Assembly (NCBI GenBank): GCA_905182985.1
Contig: CAJJDN010000129.1
Location: 1-64,000, forward strand
DNA: 64,000 nucleotides
Direction: 5' to 3'
Source of the DNA: Paramecium sonneborni
Lineage: Eukaryota > Ciliophora > Oligohymenophorea > Peniculida > Parameciidae
Below the pieces are notes generated by a model, which searched no databases, was not told the DNA's origin, and worked only from the letters and a program-made list of their open reading frames with translations. The position numbers were made by a program, and so were the translations under genes. Shown here in pieces: positions 12,144 through 24,959 of this stretch. Every line of letters starts with the position of its first letter. The stretch's first letter is position 1.

Positions 12144-15100
12144 TTATAGATCTTAGATTACTTTAAACAGATATAAAAATTGATATCAAAGTCCTGAAAT
12201 TTAAATATTAAATAATTACCATATCGATACTAAACTAATTAATAATTTATTTCTTGAAGTTTCTTAACAAGATTCACAAGAGTATTTTGAACTAGTTGAA
12301 TATTGACCTTCCTATTTAATTGCATATAAATCACATTCTTCACATAAAGCTCCTATATGACCTTAATTACATGAGATATCCCCTTCAATCCAACCTCCTA
12401 AACAATTCTCAGGTTTATTAATGCAATTACTAATTTGATTGGTTTCGAAATAAGGTCTCCAATATCCAGTTTTTAAATTTAATAAAGCAGATTTGACATT
12501 GATAGTTGAAATATCATCTTTAAGTTCACATTTCTATGANAGATTATTGCAATTATAAGGTTTGTATTTCAAGCTTAATTCTAAATAAATTCCTATTATT
12601 AATGCAATCATAGTAGCTTTTAAAATAACGTAATCATCATAATAAATCAAACAAATCATCATAAGTTGTTTTTATGCAATTTTGATTAATTCCCAAAAAT
12701 ATGCTTATTTTGTATATTCATTATATAAGTATCCCCATTATAATTTTACATAATTTTTATCCAAATTTTTAGAATTACTACTAAGTCCATGTAAAAAATA
12801 AGATGGAATTACAATAAATAAAATAATAATCATAGGTGTACAAAATTTGAGAATCCATTAATAGTGATAATTAGTATCAAATCTCTAAGCCACATTTGCT
12901 TAAATCCACTAGTATCCTGATATATTTCTATAGGATATAATTTAAGCAAATCCACCAACTAAACTTGTTTGTAAATAGATGTACATATATATAATAGTAG
13001 TTGTGATGACACTCTTATTGTAACTAGTAAATTTTAATTTAATAGCTAATAAATAGCATGTAAAAAAGAAACTGATATAAACAAAAGGCATAATTATTTA
13101 CCAAATCATTCTAGCATACTGAATTTCAAATAAAAAAAGGTTAGATAAAAAGCAATCCATTGAATATGTCATAGTTTAAACTGGTGAACCTGCTGTATTA
13201 ATAGTACTTTAAAATTCAATTGGTAGCTTCAATTTAAATGTAGCAATAGAAGTCATAACTTAGAGATAATTAGTTAACATTTTGATTAGAATAGCTGATT
13301 AATTTCTATTTTAAATTGCTGCTAATTTAATAAGGAGAATACTAGTAACTCTAATAGATTATTTTATAGATCTTAGATTACTTTAAACAGATATAAAAAT
13401 TGATATCAAAGTCCTGAAATTTAAATATTAAATAATTACCATATCGATACTAAACTAATTAATAATTTATTTCTTGAAGTTTCTTAACAAGATTCACAAG
13501 AGTATTTTGAACTAGTTGAATATTGACCTTCCTATTTAATTGCATATAAATCACATTCTTCACATAAAGCTCCTATATGACCTTAATTACATGAGATATC
13601 CCCTTCAATCCAACCTCCTAAACAATTCTCAGGTTTATTAATGCAATTACTAATTTGATTGGTTTCGAAATAAGGTCTCCAATATCCAGTTTTTAAATTT
13701 AATAAAGCAGATTTGACATTGATAGTTGAAATATCATCTTTAAGTTCACATTTCTATGAATTAATTTTTAATGAAAATAATCCCTATTCGCCATTACATG
13801 GAATACATGAAAAATCTGTATAATTTTTTATTTCTCCAAATTAACAATCAAAAGTTTTGATATTAACTCTTAAATTATAATTTGAATGCTTATTCAATAT
13901 ATTGTATGGATACTCTTGATTATATATTGGAACAATAATTGAATTACACTAAAATTATAATTATAACACAATATTGTATGGTAACTTATTATCAAAATAA
14001 ACAATCAAATCATCTAAATTATAGTCTTGGGTTGATTCATTGAATTAAACCTTTTAAATATTTGTAAAATTATTTGAGAAGATGACTTGATCATCATAAT
14101 AATAATTATTATTATTGGATATATCCAACATTCGACTTTAGATTTTACAAAAAGTATTTCTGAGATTTTAAATTACTTATTTATCTCTATTTTAAGCAAT
14201 AATTCTAAATTTTTGATTTGATGGCAAATATTATTTAGTTTTTTTATTAAATTTAATATAATTAGAAATCTTTTATCCACTTGGTAGTTGTATGTAATTA
14301 GTAAATGATGATATTTATTCGATTAGAAGATTATCTGTCTCTATAATTTATATAGTTTCTAAATATGTCATTTAATCAAATTAGGTTAATGTAAGTTTTT
14401 TAGGAATCGAAACGATAGCATCACCAAACAATTTTGCTAAATTATTACTTATTTTTGTTTAGAGTCTTTAATAATCTAAATCATGAGAAGTCTCTAAATA
14501 TAGTCCACCTCCAATCATAGCTTAATTTTTGAGTATCCAACTATTGATTATAAAAATATCATCACTTTCTTTTATATACAAAGCTCCACCTACTTAATTT
14601 GCTCTATTATATTGAAAAAGACAATTCTACATTTCTGCTTTAACATTAGAGATATAAAGGCAAGTTCCATTTGTTCCAGTATTGTGTTAACAAAGATAAT
14701 TATCTATTAAGAACTCCAATTTCAATTATTATATGAATTTCTTCTATGACTATAATAATCTATTATTATTAGTGCTGCTTTTTTCTATATTTATACAACC
14801 TTATCTTCCACATGTTGAATTAGATATCATAATATTTTTCATATATTATTACTTTAATAATTTAGTAATCCTTTAAAAATTAAAAAAAATTAATCCCTTT
14901 TAACAAAAGTTACAATCAATTTTTATTAATTCTACCTAATTTAACTTAATAGTTGCTTATTCAGTAAGATCTAGAAATAAGATTAATCCTTAATTTAGAT
15001 CATCTACAAATATCAAATCTTTATTCTCATTAATTAAGGAAAATATGCATTCACCATAAGTAAATGAACTATTTCTATATTTTTGTAGTAAATTAATAGG

Positions 15101-18100
15101 AGCTTATTATTAAATGCAAGCAAACTAAATAGGAGTTTCTTATATTTAATTCGTTTCACAATTATAACTTGTTTATTTGAATGTCATAGTTATATTTGTT
15201 ATTTAGATTCCGTTTAACTATAAAATTTAATTCTAATCTATAATATTGAATAATATATTAATTACATTTATTTGCAGATATTCTAATTAGATTTGAGTTT
15301 ATTAAACTATTAGATATAATTAAGTTATTAATTAAGATTTCTGCGATGCTAGAGAACTAAAAAGCTGATTCAAGAAAGATATTTTCAATATTAATATTAG
15401 TAAATATTACCTTTGACGCAGAATTTATTAAAAACATAACTCTACTATTAACTAATAGTATTTCTTCAGATTTAGAGAGTTATGTATATTAATTCAAATA
15501 ATTTTTATATTCTTTTTATGCATTTTTGATTGAGATTTCATTACATTCAATTTATTATAATGATTATTCAAGAGCAGAAAAGGTTGCATAAATTACAGAT
15601 CCAAATTTTGCATAAACATTTTGTATAGTTAATCTATGTAAATTAATTTGAGCATATAAAGTTCCTGTCTTAATATATAAGAACCCACCTTATTCTTAAG
15701 CATAAATATTTACAATAAGTAGTTATTAAAAAGTAACATATAATGATTAAGATGAAGTACCATCTAAATATATAGATCCTCCAAATCCAAGTTCTCTCTA
15801 GAACCCTGTAGATATATTACTAAATTTACTATTGACAATGTTGATGGTACTGTCTTTTTAAGCCTCAATTAATAATGCTCCACCTTAATATCCGATAGAT
15901 TATTAAAAAATACAAAAATGGATGTCTAGATGTTCCACTAATAATTTTCCATTTCCTGATTATGATTTAATTCTAAATATTTAACTTAATTCTTAAAAAT
16001 ATATTGTTTGAGACTCTAAGAATCCCCATAATAAATAGGGTTACAATATTGCATAATTAAAGATACTATTTTCAGAGAATGTACAATTGTTAAAAACTAG
16101 TTTCTCGCTTTTTATGTAGATAATACTATCTGTACTATTAAGTACTATATTTTTAATGAAGTTTGAATCACTGATTATTATTGTGCCTTAGATACAATTC
16201 AAATTCAAAAGTAAAGCAGATGTTTAGAGGTTATTTTATAAATATTCATGCAATATATTCCCATAAAAAGTTATGTTTGAAAATAATAAAATAGTTTCTT
16301 AAACAGATTCAAAAAAGAGAACTGCTGTTTAAAATTTCTAACTTGTTAATAACATCAAATTGGATTCGATAATCATATTACTAAAATTAATTGTTTCAAA
16401 TTGTGATTATTTAATCTTTTCTGAAGATTTATAATATAAAATTGGTGAGTTATATGTTTAAGCGGATCTGATAATCAAATCATCGATATAAAGATCAAGT
16501 ATTGATGATAAAAATAGAGATTGCAAATAAGATTCTCCTTTAACTTATTACAATTGACAATCCATAAATTAATGAAGACCCTTGAACTTATACTAATGAC
16601 CTTAATATATTTTACTAGATATGATTTTTAGTTTCTGAACATCATTTATACTTATATCAATCAAACCATAACCCCTGACTATTTCGAGATCAATTATAGT
16701 GATTATATCAAATTAAAGATAAAGAAGAGCAGAGTATTAATTGTTCGATATGTAATTATAAGTATACTATGATATATAGTTATTAAGTATTTTCAATTAA
16801 TTGATTTCTATTTAAGATTCATTATTATTATATTTCTAAAATGATATAAATTTTGTGGATTAATGATATTCATTTTATTAAAGTATTATATTTGATAAAC
16901 TTATCGATAACTTATCTAAAGAAAGTTGATCAGAATTAATTATTCCATAACTATTCTATCCAAATTTACTTTATTAAATAATTAAATCATCTATATTATT
17001 ATTATTATTTAAAATAACTAATGTTGAATTTTAAATAGTAGCATTTTCAATTTTAATTGTCTTAATTTTTATTTATCTAAGAGAATACAGATTTAAGAAA
17101 AATTAACAATCAAGTACATCAATTTATAAATTTACATTGTTAATTTCAAGATGACCAAATTATTGTTATTATCCTGTTTTTATCAAAGTAACATTATTGA
17201 ATTTAGAGTTTACAATTAAATTATCAATTTAAATGGTATCTTCTTTGTTAAGGTGGCAATATATAGTGATTTAATTTTACAAAAATGAATTTAAGAGTTA
17301 GAAATTCATAATTTTAACAGATTTTAAATTTCTGGTTTATTCAATTTGAATAAAATTCTCTATTTAATTTTAAACTAATCCCATTATTTAGATATTATCA
17401 AATACTACATTTTTAACATTTATAAAAAGTAAAGCTGATTAATCATTTTCATTTGAAATTTATTAATAAACAATGTATTTAAGGATAATGGTTTAAGGAT
17501 GTATGCTATCAAATATAATTTATTTAAATTTTTCATTACTAATAGGATGAAAGATTGCTCCTAATATAATGATTTTATTAAAATTTAAGAATTTTACTGA
17601 TTTTTCAAATTCAATAATTGTATTATTGTTGAAATTAATTGTTATCTCTACATTTCTATAATAATATGACAAATAAATAATTACGTTGTCGAAAAGATAT
17701 TTTTGCTAAAGACTTATTAAATTATAGCATTAGAGGGTATTTTACAAATTTATTCTTTAACACTTGATATATTTAGATGAATAGATTTTATAGATTTTTC
17801 ATTGGCTTAATGATAGAATAAATCTTATTCAAACTAAATATAATTAGAATATAATATATACCTCCTTAAAAGTGATTCCTGATACTAAATCTGAGAATAA
17901 CAAATTTTGCTATTTAAATATACTCTACTCAGATAATGATGAGAATTAATTCAATGCTTATTTATACTCTAATTCGGAACAATAAAGATTGAATGTAAGA
18001 ATAAATTCATAATTACAATTTTAATGTTAAGAACATTAAATGAATATACCCTACTCTTAATCATAATAGTATTCAGTATCATTAAAGCTTTTTAAACATT

Positions 18101-21100
18101 AATAAGTATAATGTATATAATAATTATTATCGAATAATGGATTAATGGTTTGTATTTCTTATTTAGATCTTAATCGACATAAAGCACAATTTTGTGGACA
18201 ATCAATACATTAATTTTAAGATAAACTCAATTTAGTTCCTTTTTAATTGTTAGGACATTTAACACATTAATTTTAACCATTTATGTACTAACATTCTAAA
18301 CATGATTAAGGACAAGCAAGTATACATCTTTCATTTCTTAATTCATATTAAGTTTAGCACTCTGAACAAACAATTTCATAATCATTATAATTATCACTTT
18401 ATCCATATTGTTTAAATGTATGTTCAGTATTCTTTTGAATAACTACATTATAAAAAGCTCTTATATTATTTTTCCATCTATCTTTATATTATTTTTATTG
18501 AGTTTAACATTTATAACAATTTAATTCTGGAGGACATTGATAACATTTACTTGAGATTCTATCAGCATAATATCCTTTTTCACATTCTAAGCAAACATAT
18601 GTAATACCCCAGATATAAGTTCTATCTCTTAAACAAACCTCACAATATTTCACATTACCTTAACATTGCTGTGAGAATTACATAACTTCTATATCTTATT
18701 ATTTAAAGTATTTTTATGAAATTATGCAATATTAAAATGATGTTAATAATAAAGTTCCATCATCTAAAAAACCAAATGTAATCTATTCTCCTTATGGTGT
18801 AGTATAATAATCATAATCTAGTATTGTGTAATAGATGTTATCATCCATTTCTATATTAACAATCTTTTGAACAACTGAGAACTGACATGTAACTTCATGC
18901 ATTCTTATACATAAGCTTGAATCAAGAATTACTCCATATTATAGATTACATAATGCACAATTTGTCTTAATGTTTTCCCAATCCTTTCTTGGTTTAAATT
19001 CTACATCAAGAGTATTAATTTAATAATTGTCTGACAAAGTTTAAAAAGCATAAATACAATTTTTTATTGTATTTTTCTAACAGTTAATTGCATCAAATGA
19101 AATGAAGTATTTTGAATCATCTAAACATTTATAACATCTCAAATAACTATTTTGATTATAAGGATCATAATATTTTTGACAGACTTTACAGTAATTACCA
19201 CATTAAAAACATTAGTCATTGTCTAAAGTAAAAAACTCAATACATTTGATACAATAAGGATTCTAAGTTTCCTCATTATATTAACATTATTCACAATTAA
19301 TAGGACATTAATATAATTAATCATTCTTCAAATACATTCCATTTTAATATTATAAACATCTTCCCTCAACCGAAGCTTTTAGACAGTAAGGATTTACTAA
19401 AACACAATTTCCATGAAGTTGGAAATAATTTGGCTTACATTTAATAAAAATTGTTTAATTTAGATGTTTTTATTCAGCCTTAAAACAATTAGGTGAATCT
19501 GATTCCATTTCACAAATATCTTAGATACCTTCATATAAATTGATTTCTCCCTAATTATCAACTAGATATAAATCAAAATAGATTGGATCTCTTTCAATAT
19601 ATGAAAATGCATCATTAGGAGAATCTCTGACTGAAATCAAATCAAATTTACAAATAGGTTTTAAGTACCAAGTATATGGGGAATAGAGACAGTCTACACA
19701 CAGAATATTTTAGAAATTAGATTATGGACTTTTCATAATATAAATTTATACCATTTGATGCATTAAGTTGAGATTCCAATATTTGGTAAAATAAAATATC
19801 CAAATTAACATTAAATAGCATCTAAATGAAGTACTTCTTAGATTTATATTAATGGAAATATTTAAGAGAATTCTACACAATTTTTCTCATTTTCTACATT
19901 TATATATCCTTATTAACATTCGCATTTGTTTATTTCATTTAAATAATATCTATTAGATTAAGGATTACATGTTATACAATTATATTCCAATGGCCCTCTA
20001 CATGTTTAACAAGAATAATGACAAGCTATTAATAGATTTATAATCTAACCTTAAAATAGCATTTATTTATCATCATCATAATTATATTCAAATTTAAAAT
20101 CGAAAATGGAAGCTTAAAGAATATCTTAAAAGAAATCATCAGCCCCTATATTTATATAGAATGGTGAGTTGATAGGAGATATATTATTTAAATTAATTTC
20201 TTTTAATCCTAAATCATTAAAGAATTAAATTTGAACAAGACTTTTTCTCCCTGATACTTTAGAACCATACTCATATTTAATAAAATGCCATTATTCTAAA
20301 CCTATTAAATATCTATTAGAATATTCATAAAACAAAGCTACTCTTGAACTTATAATATTATAGTCTTTATCACCCATAATAGGCAATAATCGATTATCGA
20401 CAATGATAGAAATGAAAGTTCCTTTAGGATTTGCCTTATTAATTGATGGTATCATTTGAAATATTTCATCTCCATATTTTTAATCAAAATTATAATTCTT
20501 AAAAAGACTGATTCTTATCAAATTGTATTTAGTTTCTGTTATTATTCTAGAAGTATCATATTTCACCCATCCAGATAAACAATATCTATTTCCGAATTAA
20601 TTTAATGAATATAGTAAAGATGAGCTACCTTCAAAGATTTATAATCCTTTGATAAAATACATAGTTTATTAACCCTTTTAAGGAAGTGGGATTCGACAAT
20701 TCTCATTCATGTATTAGAATTACATATCATCAATCTAATAATTGATATGCATCTTTGATAATCTTCCTTTAAATATATTCAAATTAAACCCTTTGCCAAT
20801 CTTAATCATATAAATTAATTATTACATAGCCTTATCCTCCAATTATTATTCTTTCATAGTTTATATCATTTAATATATTTCTACTTTATTTAATTTAATC
20901 TGTGATTTCTACAGTAAATTTTCCAGTTTCCAAATTAATTGTGAATAAACTTAAAATCCACTCTTCCTCATATTTAACTGGAGTAAATTTAAATTCAATA
21001 AACTAATCAGGATTCCCAAATATGACAACTTTATATATTACCTCTTTATTCAACATATTCATATAAATATATCCCAATACTAAATTTTATTGCTTTCCNA

Positions 21101-22628
21101 AGAGAATTCTACACAATTTTTCTCATTTTCTACATTTATATATCCTTATTAACATTCGCATTTGTTTATTTCATTTAAATAATATCTATTAGATTAAGGA
21201 TTACATGTTATACAATTATATTCCAATGGCCCTCTACATGTTTAACAAGAATAATGACAAGCTATTAATAGATTTATAATCTAACCTTAAAATAGCATTT
21301 ATTTATCATCATCATAATTATATTCAAATTTAAAATCGAAAATGGAAGCTTAAAGAATATCTTAAAAGAAATCATCAGCCCCTATATTTATATAGAATGG
21401 TGAGTTGATAGGAGATATATTATTTAAATTAATTTCTTTTAATCCTAAATCATTAAAGAATTAAATTTGAACAAGACTTTTTCTCCCTGATACTTTAGAA
21501 CCATACTCATATTTAATAAAATGCCATTATTCTAAACCTATTAAATATCTATTAGAATATTCATAAAACAAAGCTACTCTTGAACTTATAATATTATAGT
21601 CTTTATCACCCATAATAGGCAATAATCGATTATCGACAATGATAGAAATGAAAGTTCCTTTAGGATTTGCCTTATTAATTGATGGTATCATTTGAAATAT
21701 TTCATCTCCATATTTTTAATCAAAATTATAATTCTTAAAAAGACTGATTCTTATCAAATTGTATTTAGTTTCTGTTATTATTCTAGAAGTATCATATTTC
21801 ACCCATCCAGATAAACAATATCTATTTCCGAATTAATTTAATGAATATAGTAAAGATGAGCTACCTTCAAAGATTTATAATCCTTTGATAAAATACATAG
21901 TTTATTAACCCTTTTAAGGAAGTGGGATTCGACAATTCTCATTCATGTATTAGAATTACATATCATCAATCTAATAATTGATATGCATCTTTGATAATCT
22001 TCCTTTAAATATATTCAAATTAAACCCTTTGCCAATCTTAATCATATAAATTAATTATTACATAGCCTTATCCTCCAATTATTATTCTTTCATAGTTTAT
22101 ATCATTTAATATATTTCTACTTTATTTAATTTAATCTGTGATTTCTACAGTAAATTTTCCAGTTTCCAAATTAATTGTGAATAAACTTAAAATCCACTCT
22201 TCCTCATATTTAACTGGAGTAAATTTAAATTCAATAAACTAATCAGGATTCCCAAATATGACAACTTTATATATTACCTCTTTATTCAACATATTCATAT
22301 AAATATATCCCAATACTAAATTTTATTGCTTTCCCTAAATTAAAAACAATAATTGTCCATCTTGAGGCATAGATTAAAAATAATCTTAAATAACTTCAGG
22401 CTAATTCTTAAATGTTTATTAGGGGATGCATAGACTCCAAAATCCAAAAGAAATGAATTTTTCATTATTCATAGGATTAATTGTATACATAGAAATAGGA
22501 TGTTCAACTGGAATCAATGCATCATCGTATGTTGTATAATTACAACAATAGCTCTGATAAGAACAGGCCAAAAGAATAAGTGTAGATATCAAAAAAGAAT
22601 ATGAAATTTGTAAGCTGATTCTTTTCAT
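8734..22628 (-). CDS. giant Cys-rich, beta-helix-like, multi-span membrane protein
   Basis: Starts at 22628 with a signal peptide (MKRISLQ.. then SFLISTLILLAC) and ends at TGA 8736-8734. Removing three duplicated blocks and N joins leaves roughly 9.5 kb, about 3,100 residues. In order: a globular N-terminal part (FEFKFTPVKYEEEW region); a Cys-rich segment encoded at about 18.1-19.9 kb with spaced C..C pairs (CPQSCLEC, CVKCP, CIDCPQNC) like growth-factor-receptor repeats; a long region of about 14-17.9 kb with repeats such as GGALYI and GGGLYL, as in pectin-lyase/POMP beta-helices; then several hydrophobic helices (encoded at about 9.2-10.0 kb, e.g. ATMIALIIGIYLELSL) and a basic, Q-rich cytoplasmic tail. 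Introns of 26-28 nt occur, for example ending near 12205 and 17850. Likely a cell-surface protein; ligand unknown. Large proteins of this layout are common in ciliates. Confidence 0.75.
11321..13759. repeat. 1.22-kb duplicated block, 11321-12539 and 12541-13759
   Basis: After the single N at 12540 the sequence repeats from 11321 with an offset of 1,220. The block is also present within 9409-10231, so the membrane-span part of the giant gene occurs three times. An assembly artefact is the likely cause; the linear order in the window cannot be used to predict the protein directly. Confidence 0.85.
19864..22334. repeat. 1.24-kb duplicated block, 19864-21098 and 21100-22334
   Basis: After the single N at 21099 the sequence restarts at the equivalent of 19864 (offset 1,236). 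The block encodes the N-terminal region of the giant gene just behind the signal peptide. Deleting one copy gives a continuous minus-strand reading frame. Confidence 0.85.
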
Positions 22629-24349
22629 TTCAAAAATATATATTTTAGATATAAGAACCTAGAGATTAGAAGGTTATATAATAATTTATAATAAAGTAAA
22701 TACAAATATTATTAATATTAATTTATCATATATATTATATCATAAATAGAAGTATTTTGGATGATCAATTAAATATTTGTATTTACCATTTATTTAAATT
22801 AAATGAATTTCAATTTCTCCACTTTACATTCTTTTATAACATTACAATTAAATTAATTAATTTTAATTTTATTTCAAAACCCTATGAAATTCATTCTTCT
22901 TTGATTTGATAAACAAAAAGTAATATCAAAATAGTAATTTTAATCAGATTTATCAACCAAGAGATATCACTATTTATTATTCACCTTTTTACTTTTATAT
23001 ATTATTATTGCCAACTGAATCAAGCATTTAAAATTTTTAAATTATAGAAGGCTTATTCTTAGGTTGCAAATTATTGATAACTTAGTTAACTTAATCCATT
23101 TATAGATGATTTTAAACTTTTATTCGTCTAAAATATGTACCAAAGCTTTTTTACTCATTTATTAACAATGATACAATTATTACTTATCTAGATAGCATAA
23201 GTATTATATAATATATATATTCTATTTTTTGAATCTATTTATTTCTAATAGGTATCATAAAATAATAAGTTTCCATTTAAACTTTTTGTTCTACAGTAAA
23301 ATATGTTATAATTTTTAGAATATTTGTTTAAACCTTTTTATTTATTTGTTTTATCTACTTCATTTCTAAGAAGTTGGTATGCAATGGCAATTAGATTTTC
23401 AACATAACAATTTACATAAACGAAAGAATTATTAAAATAATATATGTTTAAATTCAATTATGTTATTCAAAAAAGCTATCTCTTATAAAATAAAGTCTTC
23501 GTCTTTGTTTTTCATCTCCAACAATAATAGAATTCTTAATTATAAGTTAATTGTTATTTAATCCTACTCTATAGATTATAATATTTAGATAGTTTTATGC
23601 CATTTTATAATTATGAATTTACTTAATGAAATCCCTATAATACTTCTTTAACATAAAAGTAGACTTAATATTTAAATTTTTGGAGAAAGACTGTATTATC
23701 ACCTATAATTCATAAAAATCCATACTATTGAATTATGTTGTAATAATTTTAAAGTGCATAAATTTTAAAAATAATAAATCAAAATTAATCAAAACTGAAA
23801 TGCAGTAAAACAATCATTTTAAACTTCTTCCATTTTAGTAAAGAAATTAATTTATATAGAATTTCAAATATCAATTAAAAAAAAATAAAAATCTGATAAA
23901 ATATTCTTTAAACCCCTGAAGTCTTTATGTTATTTACTTACGGTAATAATATTATTGTATTACCATTTTATAAATGATAATAGATACAGACCTTCAATTT
24001 TCTATATAAAATTAAGAGTTTTGACTACTTGAAATATGAATAATTCTGTACTATTTAGATTTTCCAATTCTTAAATTATTATGAATTCAAATGTTATACT
24101 ATAACAATATTTTAAAACACTAAATTATTTTATCGAATATCTTATTCTAAAATTAGACCAAAAGTATTTGATTCATTAAAGATATAAATTATATCTATAA
24201 ATATTATTTTAAATTATCTTATTTCTAACTTTAGATGGTGAAATTCATAAGTTGTACACAATTTATGATTTTAAAAGTCTCAAATTAATCAAAAACTAAA
24301 TTTTCTCAAATATCTAAATAAAACATAATTCTAAAATTTCATTTTTTTA
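22629..24349 (-). pseudogene. probable decayed gene within an AT-rich region
   Basis: On the minus strand, about 23770-23480 reads from ATG as coding (contains NSIIVGDEKQRRRLYFIRDS), then hits TGA. A second coding-like stretch about 23460-23170 lies in another frame (VENLIAIAYQLLRNEVDKT, LLFYDTYQKQIDSKNRIYI) and also ends in TGA. I see no 20-34 nt GT..AG intron that links them. I do not recognise the family. 22629-23100 and 23780-24349 contain nothing I can call a gene; the first serves as the upstream region of the giant gene. Confidence 0.35.
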
Positions 24350-24959
24350 AACTTTTATGGATGATAATGATAAATTATAATTTGAAATAATAAAATTCTA
24401 AGATAGTAGAGTGTTTAATAAAAATTAAAAATACATAAAAGATGAAACAAAATAATTTTAGAGGTTTAAAAACTTGAGTTAATTATGAATTGTTAATTGT
24501 AATATTAAAAAAGTTTAGGAAACTTAATTGCCAAAAATTGAAATCATAAATAGAAGAATTAATGTAATATAAATTTTTAGGGATTTTAGACTTATGTATT
24601 TTCAAAAACTAAGTAATAACTAAAGCAATCAACCAATATTTATGAGAGATCGATTAATTAGTTTTGAACGACTTAATATTTGATTATTTAATTTTTAGAA
24701 TAATTTTGATAAAAAAAGAAATTATTTTATTTTAGACAAAATTACATATTACATTATATATTATTTGCTTGAATTCAATAGAATAATTAATTTCATTATT
24801 ATTAAATATAAAATTTAAAATATTAAATTTAAAATTTAAAATATAAAATATTTAATTAAAATTAAAATTAAAAAAATAGTCTCCAATCAACAAACGAAAA
24901 AATGCTAAATTTTTGTTTATATAAATTACCTATAAGAAAAAAAAAACATTAAATAAATT

